From: Amblyornis subalaris
Lineage: Eukaryota > Chordata > Aves > Passeriformes > Ptilonorhynchidae
Direction: 5' to 3'
Length of the DNA: 64,000 nt
Assembly: GCA_018881555.1 (NCBI GenBank)
Contig: JACAXG010000169.1
Coordinates: 314,201 to 378,200, forward strand
Shown here: in pieces, positions 10,631 through 20,657 of the stretch
How positions within the stretch are numbered: the first letter of the stretch is position 1
Layout: each line of letters begins with the position of its first letter
The notes under the pieces: generated by a model
What the model saw: only the letters and a program-made list of their open reading frames with translations
Told to the model about the DNA's origin: nothing
Databases searched by the model: none
Program-made: the position numbers and the translations under genes

Positions 10631-11765
10631 CTGGAGTCGTGCCGAGCCCCACGGGAACACTGTTGCAGTTGGCTTGGGCAAGCAGGTGGCTTTGAAGAGC
10701 AGGAGTCAGCCTGGGGTGAACAAACCCCTGGGGCAGAGCGGGGTTTGTGCCTGCCAGCCCCGAAACAGGGTTACAGGAACTGTTGCACCACTGCTGAAAT
10801 TTGGGATTTCCCCTGTTCTTTTAGTTGATTATGAAAGAACAAAGCCAACGGTTGTTTTCCAACTGGCTGCCGGAGGGCTGCCAGGAGGAGCAGGAGGTTC
10901 TTCCCGGCACAGGCCCTGGGGCAGCGCCGTGTCTCAGCTCGCCAAGGCGCTCAGTGACCTGTTCTTCTGGCCAGGCTGAAACCTGCCCCGGGGCAGGCAC
11001 CAGGATCCTGCCCAAACCCGGTCATCCGCTGGCACAGCCTGACCCGTGCTGCCTGTGCCGGCCTCCCCACCCACACCGGGGCACTCAGAGTCTGCGGAGT
11101 GGGGTGCCTCAAGCAGGGCAGGCAGAAGAAGGGGTTCAGGTCACTGTGGGAGTGTGTCCCTCCTTCTCAGAGTTTGATGTCCCACATGGCCTGGCTCTGC
11201 CAGGCTCCTGGAGTCACAGCCCCACACCTGCCTGGGCACTGAGGGACCCCCATTCCGGGGCAGGGAGGCAGTGGGGAGGACCAGAGGCTGCAGGAGGTGG
11301 AGTGAGATGAAAACTGCCCTTGGGGCTCATGGCAGTATGGCCCTACTTGGGTCAGTAGGCAGACAAGGAACTAAGGTGGGGGACAGACTGCCGTGGGCAA
11401 TCCTGGTGCAACCCCACTCCCAGCTGGGTGGCCCGGGAGGGGACTGAGCAGGGACTGGGGTGTCCTGGAGGTGTCCCTGTAGGCAGGCTTGGGCAGCCTG
11501 ACTGCTTAACCCTGCCTGCCCAGAGCTACTGCCCACCCAACTGGGCTATGCCAGTCCCTGTTCACCCCGGCTCCATTCTTCCCTGCCCTGGCCAATGCTC
11601 CCCTACACCTTCCCCATCCTCTGCTCCCCATCCCCCACATGCTGGGCGCAGCAAGCATCACAGCAACGGAGCCCCCTAACACCCCTGGGGGGCCGACAGG
11701 AAGGGTCANTTTCAGGACTGCTGGGAACCCTGGCAGCACCCCTGCTCCCACCAACAAAGCACCGA
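10630..11765. other. Intergenic spacer between two lipocalin genes
   Basis: Upstream of the Ex-FABP-like promoter and downstream of the LCN15-like 3' end. No exon with lipocalin or other similarity was seen on either strand. The sequence is GC-rich. Confidence 0.5.
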
Positions 11766-11789
11766 GCTCTGGGGCAGCTTCTGCATCCA

Positions 11790-11795
11790 TTTATT
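11790..11795 (-). terminator. Poly(A) signal of the LCN15-like gene
   Basis: AATAAA on the minus strand within 'cctaaataaatgg', 142 bases beyond the stop codon. It lies in a terminal exon that begins at 11940 after a clear acceptor (ctgcctctgcag). Confidence 0.75.
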
Positions 11796-11936
11796 TAGGA
11801 GGTTGAGGGATGATCCTGGTGTGGGGCAGGGGGCCCAGCACAGTCTGGCTGGGGAGGATGGGAAGGAGCACCATGGAGTGGGGAGCAGAGCCCAGTGTCC
11901 ACTAGGTCTGGAGGACACATGGCCCTTCAGCTGCAG

Positions 11937-14299
11937 AGGCAGGACAGGCAGATGAGCGGTCAGAGCAGGGCAAAGCCGATGTGACACAGAGGCCCGAGGC
12001 AGGCAGGGGAGTCTCCAGGGAGCTGTGAGTCCCTGCTTAACCCAGGCCGTGCTGGGAGGGAGTCACAGCTTCTCCTGGCCACACTCACCTGATGGCCCTG
12101 CTGCACTGATCTGTTGGGAAGCAAAGAGAGGGGTGAGTGTGCCATGGGCAGTGCCCTGAGCCCCTACACAGAGTCCTCATGCAGAGGGGCCACATGTGCC
12201 ACCCTGTGCCCTCGGGGCACTCACCTGACTTGGGCAGGACGGCCAGCATGTCCTCGGTCAGGCCCATGGCGGGGATGAGCTCCGCGAACTCCTGCAGGAG
12301 CTGGGGGCTCACATCCTGCTCCCTTGCTGCAGACACCGAAAGTGAGGGCTTGTGAGTGCAGGGAGTCCCAGCAGCCAGCACCATGTTGGGGGTCCAGCTA
12401 CCGCGGGGCAGCGGCTGGACCCCAGGGAAGGGCTAAGGTGAAGCCATGAAGGTGCAGGGTGGACACCAGGCAACCCACAGCTGCCCTGGGCTGGCAGCAA
12501 AGGGGCACAAGCCCCTTGGGATGAGTGACCCATCCGCCTGGGGTGGTATGGGGTTGCTGGCAGGGTTGGGGGTCTGCAGCTGGGCTGGCCCACTGCAGGG
12601 GGGCTCTGGTTCAACCCGCAAACAAACGGAGATGTCTTTAGCGCAAGGATTCATTCACCACAAAATTAATTCCCTAGGTGCTGGACATGGGCTGCTGCTG
12701 GTGGTGGCCCTGGGTGGTGGTAGGGAGCCAAACCCCTGCCCCTGCTGGTGCCCCCATCCCTTCCCGGGACCCACTGAGGAGCTGCAGTGCTGTGCTGGGC
12801 TCTGTCTCGCTGTTGTGGGCCTCGTGCAGGACTGCGTAATGGCTGTAGTCTGTCTCCATCACAAGCAGGTCCCTCTTCTCTTGTGCTGCTAAAGGATCCC
12901 AGAGGTGACCAGTCAGGCAATGTGGCGCAGTTTGAGCCCTCCTGGGCCCTGCTGGCTCAGTGCTCGAGCCCCAGATTTGCCTGAGGGGAGTATGAGGAGG
13001 GAAGCCCTGTGTGATGTGGAGGAGCCAGGTACCCACCTGCCCATGACCTCTCCCTGAGAGATGGAGGCAGAAGGGCCAAGACCACCTCCTGCTGCTCCCC
13101 AGGCATGAGGGGCCAGGGATGCCCACCCTCTGTTTCAGGGTACCCATGGCTCCAACCTCCCTGCCCACACATACCTGTGTAGTGCCCTGCCTGTCCACTC
13201 CGCTGGAAGAGCAGCTCAAACTTTTGACATTTGTCCAGCCTGGAAAAGGAACATGAAAAAGACCAGCGTGGCTGGACGCCACGTGGGAGGGCAGAGGGTA
13301 GTGGGCATGGGGGGGAACCCAGCCTGCCCAAGAGGACACACCAAGGCAGGACTGGGCAACCCAGGGCAGTGGGTCTGGGGGAGCTGCTGTGGTGGAGAGG
13401 GGAGTCCCCGGCCCACAGCAGACACGGCGAGCAGGACAGACACTCACAGGGGCCAGACCAACTTCATGGCCAGGTCCCCCTCTGGCGTGAAGCTGATGAT
13501 GGCTGTGGATGACTTCATCCCATCCTTCATCTTCAGGAAGATGGAGCAGTTGGAAGCGGTGGCTGTGATGTGCCACATCCCTGCAAACTGCAGCAGGACA
13601 TCACCAGTGGGTTTTGGGAAAGCTGTGGGGATCTGCTGCCGGCCAGGGGGACCTGCACCTCTCCATGGGGGACCTGGCAGTCCACTACAGAAACCTGCCA
13701 ACCTGCAGTGAACCTGCCACCCTCTGTGGGGACCTGTCACCCCTTGTGGGGACCTGCCACCATCTGTGGGAAGCTGCCCTCCACCATGGGGGACCTGAGA
13801 GTCCATCGTAGAAACCTGTCAGCCTGTGGTGGCAGACCTGCCACCCTCTGTGGGGACCAGCCAGGCAAACACGGGGACCTGCCACCTTCCTGCGTGCCAA
13901 ACACCCTGTTGTGGCCCATCCCAGGAATGCAGGTGCAGCATCTGGCCCACGTTCCCTGGGGAAGCGGCACACACTTGGGGACATCATGGCCCCACGTGCC
14001 GGTGTCCCTGCAGTGGGGCTACTGCTGGCACTCGACACAGCAGCCAGGACTAACCCGGTTTTGCACGGGCTCTCCTGGAAGCTGCCCTGGGGTTGGCTCA
14101 GGGATGGGACTGGCAAGTGCCTGGGGATGCAGCACAGGCCCCCTGCCCCAGCCAACCCCTGCAGCCCGGGCAAGATATGTCAGGGTGCACCCTGTGCCGT
14201 TACCTTCTCGGCATCGAAGTCCGGCTGCACAGGGACCTCGGCCCTCGCCCGCAGCAGGCAGAGCAGGGCCAACGCCAGGCCGGGCAGTGCCGCTCTCAT
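11937..14299 (-). CDS. LCN15: LCN15-like lipocalin
   Basis: Secreted lipocalin of 180 residues; ligand not known. Coding exons: 14299-14204, 13587-13448, 13239-13175, 12888-12775, 12326-12225, 12110-12089, and the last four bases 11940-11937. Signal peptide 1-20 (MRAALPGLALALLCLLRARA), then EVPVQPDFDAEKFAGMW, very close to the start of human LCN15. GMW is at 35-37, TDY at 113-115. C83 and C175 give the canonical disulfide; C46 is an extra cysteine also present in human LCN15. The segment with QDVSPQ and GLTEDM is another strong match to LCN15. It may equal one of the chicken CAL lipocalins described next to Ex-FABP. Exon 3 (65 bases) is shorter than in its neighbours. The acceptor of exon 4 has a tandem AG, so one alanine could vary. 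The last junction splits the codon before the stop. Confidence 0.85.
13664..13885. repeat. Intronic minisatellite with ~121-bp higher-order period
   Basis: Short units around 'gtggggacctgccaccctct' recur along intron 1 of the LCN15-like gene. A longer block starting 'catgggggacctg' at 13664 is repeated at 13785, so the array has a second period of about 121 bases. Confidence 0.75.
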
Positions 14300-14342
14300 C
14301 CTCGCCCCAGGGTGGATGTGGGCAGCAGAGGCTGCAACCACC

Positions 14343-14348
14343 TTTATA
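14343..14348 (-). promoter_or_regulatory. TATA box of the LCN15-like gene
   Basis: The minus strand reads ggctataaagg, 44 bases upstream of the start codon at 14299. Confidence 0.75.
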
Positions 14349-14349
14349 G

Positions 14350-15205
14350 CCCCCACTGCTGGCAGCACTTCTGCCCATTCCGGCTTTATGCAACAGGTTA
14401 CACAAGAGCAGGGATAACCTGTGCCCGGCTTAGGTGACAGCGCTGGCCCTGTCCCCCCCAGATGCCCAGTTCCAGATGAATGCAGCCTTGTGTGAGACGC
14501 AGCCCAGAGCACGCCAGGACTGGTAGATGCCCCGTGCCTGCTCTGTCTGGGGAAGGGCGTGAACCCAGGGCCCTCCTCCTGGCTGTTCCCACTGGTTCCA
14601 GGGTCTGGCAGTGATGGGATAGGTCCTGCCTCAGGATCCTCAGTGCCAGAGAATGGTAGTGCTGGTGTTCTACCCCAGGCTGAGCCACAGCCCGGTGCCC
14701 TCAGAAGGGGTGGTAACTTTGCAGGCTGGTGGCAGCAGGCTCAGACTCTACTGCTGGAAAGGGTCCAGGCTCATGGGATGGAGCTCAGGGGGATGGCCAG
14801 GATTGAGCCACACCCAGCGCTCAGAGACATCCTTCTGTTTCATGTCCATTCTTCCCCAAACTTTTGGAGACCCCCTGTGATTGCCCACTGCCCCATTCCC
14901 ATGCTGCCAGCTTGCTCTCCAGCACGAAAACCAAGGCAGGGAGGCTCGGGGAGACCAGGAGGGGCAGAGAGGAGATGATGATCCCAGCGGGTCTCAGCCT
15001 CAAGCAACTTTTTTTCTGCAATGGGAAGGGTTCAGTGGCCAGGCAGCACCATGGGGCAGGGCTGTGAGTGCACATGGGGTCTCAGTCCAGGAGCTCCATG
15101 GCCAGGAGCTGGGGTCAGCCCTGACCCCCAGCCCCAACCCTACTGGCCATGCTTCCCTCTCCCCATCACCTCGTTGGGGTTCTCCCACAACAACCCAGCA
15201 GGCAA
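14350..15205. other. Intergenic spacer between the LCN15-like gene and PTGDS
   Basis: No exon-like or repeat sequence was recognised; it contains the upstream region of the LCN15-like gene and ends at the PTGDS poly(A) region. Confidence 0.45.
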
Positions 15206-15224
15206 GGGCTGGTTTTTTACAGGC

Positions 15225-15230
15225 TTTAAT
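15225..15230 (-). terminator. Poly(A) signal (ATTAAA) of PTGDS
   Basis: ATTAAA on the minus strand in 'caattaaagcc'. It sits in a likely untranslated last exon that starts at 15377 after the acceptor 'tcttttccag'. The stop codon is one exon earlier. Confidence 0.65.
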
Positions 15231-15658
15231 TGGGATGGTGGTACAGGTGTGGGGGGTGAAGCCAGGGAGCAAAGGCTGCTGCAGTGCTTGGGGGGACATT
15301 GGAGATAGGATGGGACAGGGTGGCCACCAGCTTGTGGCGCTGTGGGGGCTCTGGCCGGCAGGAGCTGGTGGGTCCGCCTGGAAAAGATGGGGGGTGAGCA
15401 CGGCTGAGCTGTGGGAGACCAGGTGACACACAGGGGGACACGGGCCTGGCCAGCCCCACACTGAGTGGGTGGGCAACCACCACCCAGGGTCTGGGGCACC
15501 CCACTTGGCTGGGTGGGGGATCCTCAGTAGGTGTGAGGAGAGGAGCAGCTTGGGGAAGGGTTGGGGAGGGGCTGGGGGCTCTGTGGGGTGCAGTGGCTCT
15601 AGGCACCCCCGAACCCTCCCACAGGGCTGGTCTGAGCCCCAGTGAAGGCAGGACTCAC

Positions 15659-17778
15659 CTAAGCAGCATCTGCCATGCATTTGTCTGTCAGAGGAAGAAA
15701 GGAAGAGATCAGCTCCTCTGAGGGCTGTGGGACCTCAGCCCCCCTGAAGGACTCTGCAGGGGGGCACCCCATGGCTGGCCCCATGCTAGCCCCACAAATA
15801 GGCAGGGACAAGCAAGGAGGGTCTACTCTCTCTTGATCTTNCTGGGATATCTCACCCTCTGCTCCCCAATGCCCTCCCAGTGCCCCCAGCCTCACCCGTC
15901 TGGGGCAAGATGAGGATCTCATCGTCCGTCAGGCCCTGCTCCCTGGAGAACCGGGTGAACATCTCCAGGCGCTCGGGACTCAGCTCCTTTGTCCGGCCTA
16001 CAGCCAAGAGCAGGGTGAGAGGCAGCCCCCCCGTACCTGCTCTCACGGGGGCACGGGCAGTCCAGCAAGGGGTTCCCGACCCAACCACCATCCCACGGGT
16101 CACCCCAGCTTGGGAGATGATGTTGCCCTTCTCCCATGGGAGAGACAGGCATCCCAGTGGGGTGGACAGCATGGGGGTCCCGGTGCAGACGTACTGTAGA
16201 GCAGCACCATGGTGGAGGAACTGGTGCTCTTGGAGATCTGGGTGGCCACCAGCGCGTATTCCTCNTAGTTGGTCTCCACCACATGGATGTTGTGTTTGCT
16301 GCCCCAGCCTATGGGGGACAGGGGGCACTGCTCAGCCCTGGGCTCCAAATCAGCCCCAAGGCAGGAGCAGGGACAGGTGACAACAGNGCTGTGAGGTGTC
16401 AGGGACTGCCCTGAGGGAGCTGGGCACTCACGTGGGCTGGTGTAGCTGAACCGCCCTGGCTGCTCGGTCTTGGTGTAAAGGCTGTTCCTTGTCACACACT
16501 GGTCACCCCTGGAGAGCACAGCAGCAGGGATATGCACCAGTGCCCACCTCCAGTACCCCCTCCACACTCACCCCCTCCCCATGCCCATACTTGGGGTAGG
16601 TGGAAGTGACTTCCAGGTTGCCATCTGCAGTGGTGGAGATGATGGTGGTGCACATCTTCATCAGGTGCCTCTTCTCTTTGAACCAGTTAGAGTTGGAGGC
16701 CAGGCCGATGCTGTACCATCTCCCCGTGAGCTGCACACAACCTCCACTCAGCCCCAGATGGGCACAGATCCTGTCTCACCCCTAAGCCCCCCACCAGCCC
16801 CAGCCCAGGCCATGTCCTCTCCCCTGGCAGCCCATTCCCCACAGCAGGACAGTGTCGCAGGGTTCTTGTCCCCCAGGGAGCTGCTACAGCTCTTGGCAAC
16901 CACAACANTCAGGGACTGGGAAATCCCTGTTTCACAACATGCCCTTCACTGCCCAGCACTTGGGTATTTCCTTCCTCTTCACCCCAAGCCCAGGGAGTGT
17001 GACAGGACTACCTGGCTCTGAGATGCCACCTCCATCCACCTGGGGGTTGAAAGAGGGGTCAAGACACTGGGTCTAGCACGCCTCATTCCGGTCCAGTGCA
17101 TGGAGCCAGGAGCGTGGTGCCCCCTGAGGGGAACTGCCAGCCTTGGAGAGGGGCTGTGCTGGGATCGCCCTTGCAGGACATCCCAGACCCCTGTCCTTGC
17201 AAGAAGTGCTTCCCTCCATCCCCATCACCTCCCTGGGGTGGCTGTGTTCCCCCACAACATTTCCAGGGGCAGAGGGATGTATGGGACACCCCAGCAGCCT
17301 TTGGTTTTTTGGGGCACTAGGCTGGGGTCTTTGTCAGGGAGGAGTTCCCATGGCCCATCTCTGTGCTGTCAGACTGAGATCGCTTTTCTCAGTCTCCCCT
17401 ATAAGACCCCTGTACATCCACACCCACTCCACAGCATAGCAGCGGCTCGGACCCATGCCTAACCCATGGTCTTGCCCCAGGCTGGAGCCTGGATGCTGGA
17501 TCCCCTCCAGAGCCACCAAACCCAGTGCTGGGAGGTCCCCAGGATTAGGGACTGCATGTGCACCAGTGCGAGCCTGGCCCCCCATCCACCTGCACCACCC
17601 CCTCCACACATTTTCAGGGCAAGAATCCCCCAAAACACCCCAAACCTCCACGCAGGTGATGCCGGTTGGGCTGGGTCACCTTGTCCTGCTGGAAGTCGGC
17701 TTGGACAGGAATGCTGTCCTGGGCGTGCAGTGTCCCGAGCAGGGCCAGCCCCAGGATGCTGAGCAGTGTGGCCTGCAT
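15659..17778 (-). CDS. PTGDS: Lipocalin-type prostaglandin D2 synthase
   Basis: Glutathione-independent isomerase converting PGH2 to PGD2, and a secreted carrier of retinoids and other lipophiles; 185 residues. Exons: 17778-17680, 16730-16591, 16508-16432, 16308-16195, 15997-15896, 15684-15659, all in phase. Signal peptide about 1-19 (MQATLLSILGLALLGTLHA), then QDSIPVQADFQQDK, as in vertebrate L-PGDS. GRWYS is at 36-40. C60 in the segment KMCTT aligns with the catalytic cysteine of the mammalian enzyme (human C65), so an active enzyme is expected. C84 and C180 form the conserved disulfide. The sequons of the human protein (NSS and NLT) are absent. One N base leaves codon TAN in the segment ETN-x-EEY; Tyr is expected there and a stop is not. 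The gene lies in tandem with the other lipocalins and has its own TATA box. Confidence 0.93.
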
Positions 17779-17844
17779 GGTTGAGTCGAGCTGAGCGAGA
17801 GCTGGAGGCAGAGCACTGCAGTGCCGGAGAATCTGTCGAGCCCC

Positions 17845-17851
17845 TATTTAT
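17845..17851 (-). promoter_or_regulatory. TATA-like element of PTGDS
   Basis: The minus strand reads cccataaatagg, 67 bases upstream of the start codon at 17778. Confidence 0.65.
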
Positions 17852-20400
17852 GGGCAGGCAGTGTGGGGGCCCCCGGGGGGCCAGCCCTGCCTCCCCCCGT
17901 ACCGTTATGCAAGCTGGAGCCGGGCAGAGAGCCGAAGCCAAAGGGCAAGCAGGGGATCCTGCGAATGCTTCCCTCCTGTTGATATGACATATTTGCTCCA
18001 GGATGCCAAATTGCTCCACAGTGAAAACAGCCAGCGGCCAGTGCAGTCGCTGTCCCTGCCCCCAGTGCCGCTGGGCCAGGACAGGCAGCGGGAGCAGCCC
18101 ATGGACAGGGGCCAGCACTGCCCCATCCACACAGGGTGGCCTTAGTCGGACCCAGAGTGGGGCTCCAGCGAGATGGAGGGAATATCCAGTGCCTGCCAGG
18201 TCCCAATGCAACCCATGGGACTTCACATCTGCGTGTGCTCCGGTGAGACCCCCCCTCTTTGCCCTGACTCAAGTCCCTGCATCATGCAAGGAAACATCTG
18301 TGGTGGCCCCAGCACCCTCAAGGTGTGTCCCACCAAGGTGTAGCTTCAGTGCATCCCACTGGCGGGCTGGGGACCCCCATGCTCAGCTCCCCAGGGACCA
18401 GCCAGAGATGGACCCCAGAGCTTCACACCCCACCCGGCCCACCCCACCCTGCACCCTTTGCCAAGAGGGGCTGGAGATGCCCTCCCCCTTGGTTTGGGGT
18501 CACCAGCAGGCACTGAAGTGCTCCCCCTTAATCTGGGGACCCCCCTGCAGGGTGAGGGCAGGGGATGTATGCCGAGTGCCAGCANCAACACCCATTGGTC
18601 TGGCAGGGTTTGGGCAGGGCTGGCCACGCCGGGCAGAGCCCCAGCCCCACGGCACAGCCCTGCCAAGGTGCTTTACGTAAGGAGCATGTTTTCACAACAG
18701 CTGGTTTTCCCCTGGCAGCCCCCCCTGCACATTCCCTTCCCCACACCCTGCTGTGAGGCCGCCCTGCCCTGCACACCCCGCGCCTGCCTGGCCCTATGGA
18801 TTTATGAAAACAAAACAAAAGCTGAGCCAGGCAGGACTGAACATCACGAGAGCCTGGCTGNGGCCTTGCATGCTGGGCTGGGGCTCAGTCTCTCCCTGAG
18901 CTCTCCCTCCGGGTGATGGGGGAACTCTCTCCATCGGGCCCAGAGGCAGGGAGCACCCGTGTGTGTCACTGTCACCCAGCACTGTGGCAGGAACACAAAG
19001 TCCCCCTGCTGCCTGGCTACCACGAGCTCCCTGCCCAGCTGGCAGGAGGAGTGCCTGACGGATACCCAGGTGGTACCCGGCTCTCCTGGGGGGGTGACAA
19101 AACTGGGAGCCAGCCCAAGGACCTNGGTGGCAAAGCTGGTTCAAGCTCAGGAGCGTGGGAGCACATGGGGGCACTGGGGGACACCAATGGCAGCATGGGG
19201 CAGGATGAGCAGAGCTGGGGGCAGGATGGGGTGTCCAGGCTGTGGGTCCCTGCGGCAACTGGACACCAGACCCTTGGGCACAACCCGGGCGTTTGCACTC
19301 AGAAATGGTCTAGCCCCAACCACGGATGGGTGACGGGAGTGGGGAATCCTTGGGGACCAGCCCAGCTCACCAGGGCTCTCCCCTCACCCGCCATCGCCCT
19401 GCCCAGTGCAGCAACTTTGGGATGCAGGTAAAGTGAGCTGGATCCACCACACTNCGGCTCTGTCAGACTCAGTGGGTGGCCGGAAGAGGGGTCTGCGAGC
19501 CCGGCAGGGCTGGACACGGCTGCCCCGCACGTGGGTGGTGGGAACAGGGGCTGGCTCGGGGCACATCACGTGGCTTACCTTACATAATTCCCTGACAAAC
19601 AACATGTGTTACCAGTTCCCGCTAGGATTGCAAAACGCCGGTGCCGGGGGCAGAGGGCTGCTCCCCGCCCGGGGGGGCTGCTCCTGTCACCGCCTGAAGC
19701 CAATGGCAGCGAGCACTGCTCGCCTGCAATGCGTGGCAGGACGGCCTCGGCCAGGCTCCGCACACAGGGAGGAGGGGTCCGATGAGGGGCTGCAGCATTA
19801 ACTCTGAGGCTCTCCCCTAGCGCACCACGGTCCAAGCCCCCGCAGCCCCCTAGTCCCCTGCCCGTCTCTCTGAGGGGTGCTGGCTGTGCGGGCAGGGGTC
19901 CGGCCCAGACAGCAGCGCCTCAGAGAATGCTCCACAGGGCTGGGGCAGGGGAACGGGGTGTTTCCCTGCCCTGAAGGCCCTGGGGATGGGAAGCAGGAGC
20001 ACTGCGGGGCTGAGATTTCCTCCTCCGGGATCCCTGAGGGATGTCCCAGCTTGTTGGGGGAAAAGGCATATNCTGTACTGTCCCCAGTGCCCCCAAGTCC
20101 GTGGCCCCAGGCACGGTGCTGTTCCTCTCAGTGCCGGGCACTCTCTTGCCCCCCAGCCAGCCAGACCAGGCACATCACAGGAACCACCACAATTCCTGCC
20201 CTGCTGTCCCATGGCTGGGGAGGGCTCAGGGAGAAGACTGGGGGGGGGGGCCTGAATGGACGGGGGCTGCATAGACCCCTAACACTTCCCTGGCACACCC
20301 CAGCCAGGAGCATGTGTCCAGAGCACTGGCAGCCCATGGTGGAGGCAGTGCTGCCCTGGCTGGGGCACACCAAGAGGTGACTGGCTGGTACACAGGCTCT
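17852..20400. other. Intergenic region between PTGDS and C8G
   Basis: About 2.5 kb with no recognisable exon on either strand; in particular no further lipocalin exon (GxW segment or terminal cysteine exon) was seen. It holds the PTGDS upstream region and the end of C8G. No named repeat was recognised. Confidence 0.45.
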
Positions 20401-20411
20401 TCTCTGAGGCG

Positions 20412-20417
20412 TTTATT
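20412..20417 (-). terminator. Poly(A) signal of C8G
   Basis: AATAAA on the minus strand in 'ccaataaacgcc', about 245 bases beyond the stop codon at 20658. Confidence 0.75.
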
Positions 20418-20657
20418 GGGGTGTCGTTGGCTGCTGCAGGAGAGTGGGGTGCAGAGCAGAGGGGGGACACAAGCTGAGGGGCACAGGACTAGGACAGATG
20501 CAGCTGCCAGTACAGCTGGAGGGGCTGAGGAGCCTCAAGGCTGGCTTCAGAGCAGCAGTGGGAGGTGANCAAAGTGTGGCTCAGATCTCTGCGGCCAAGG
20601 GCAACTGGCTGAGGTGAGGGCTGAGCTCTGGGGACCCCCTGGCAACTCCGTCAGCAC

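Noticed and set aside
12674..13576. 300-codon minus-strand frame in the LCN15-like gene
   Set aside because: It reads through introns; only the piece at 12775-12888 matches a lipocalin exon. Splice sites and phase support the spliced model.
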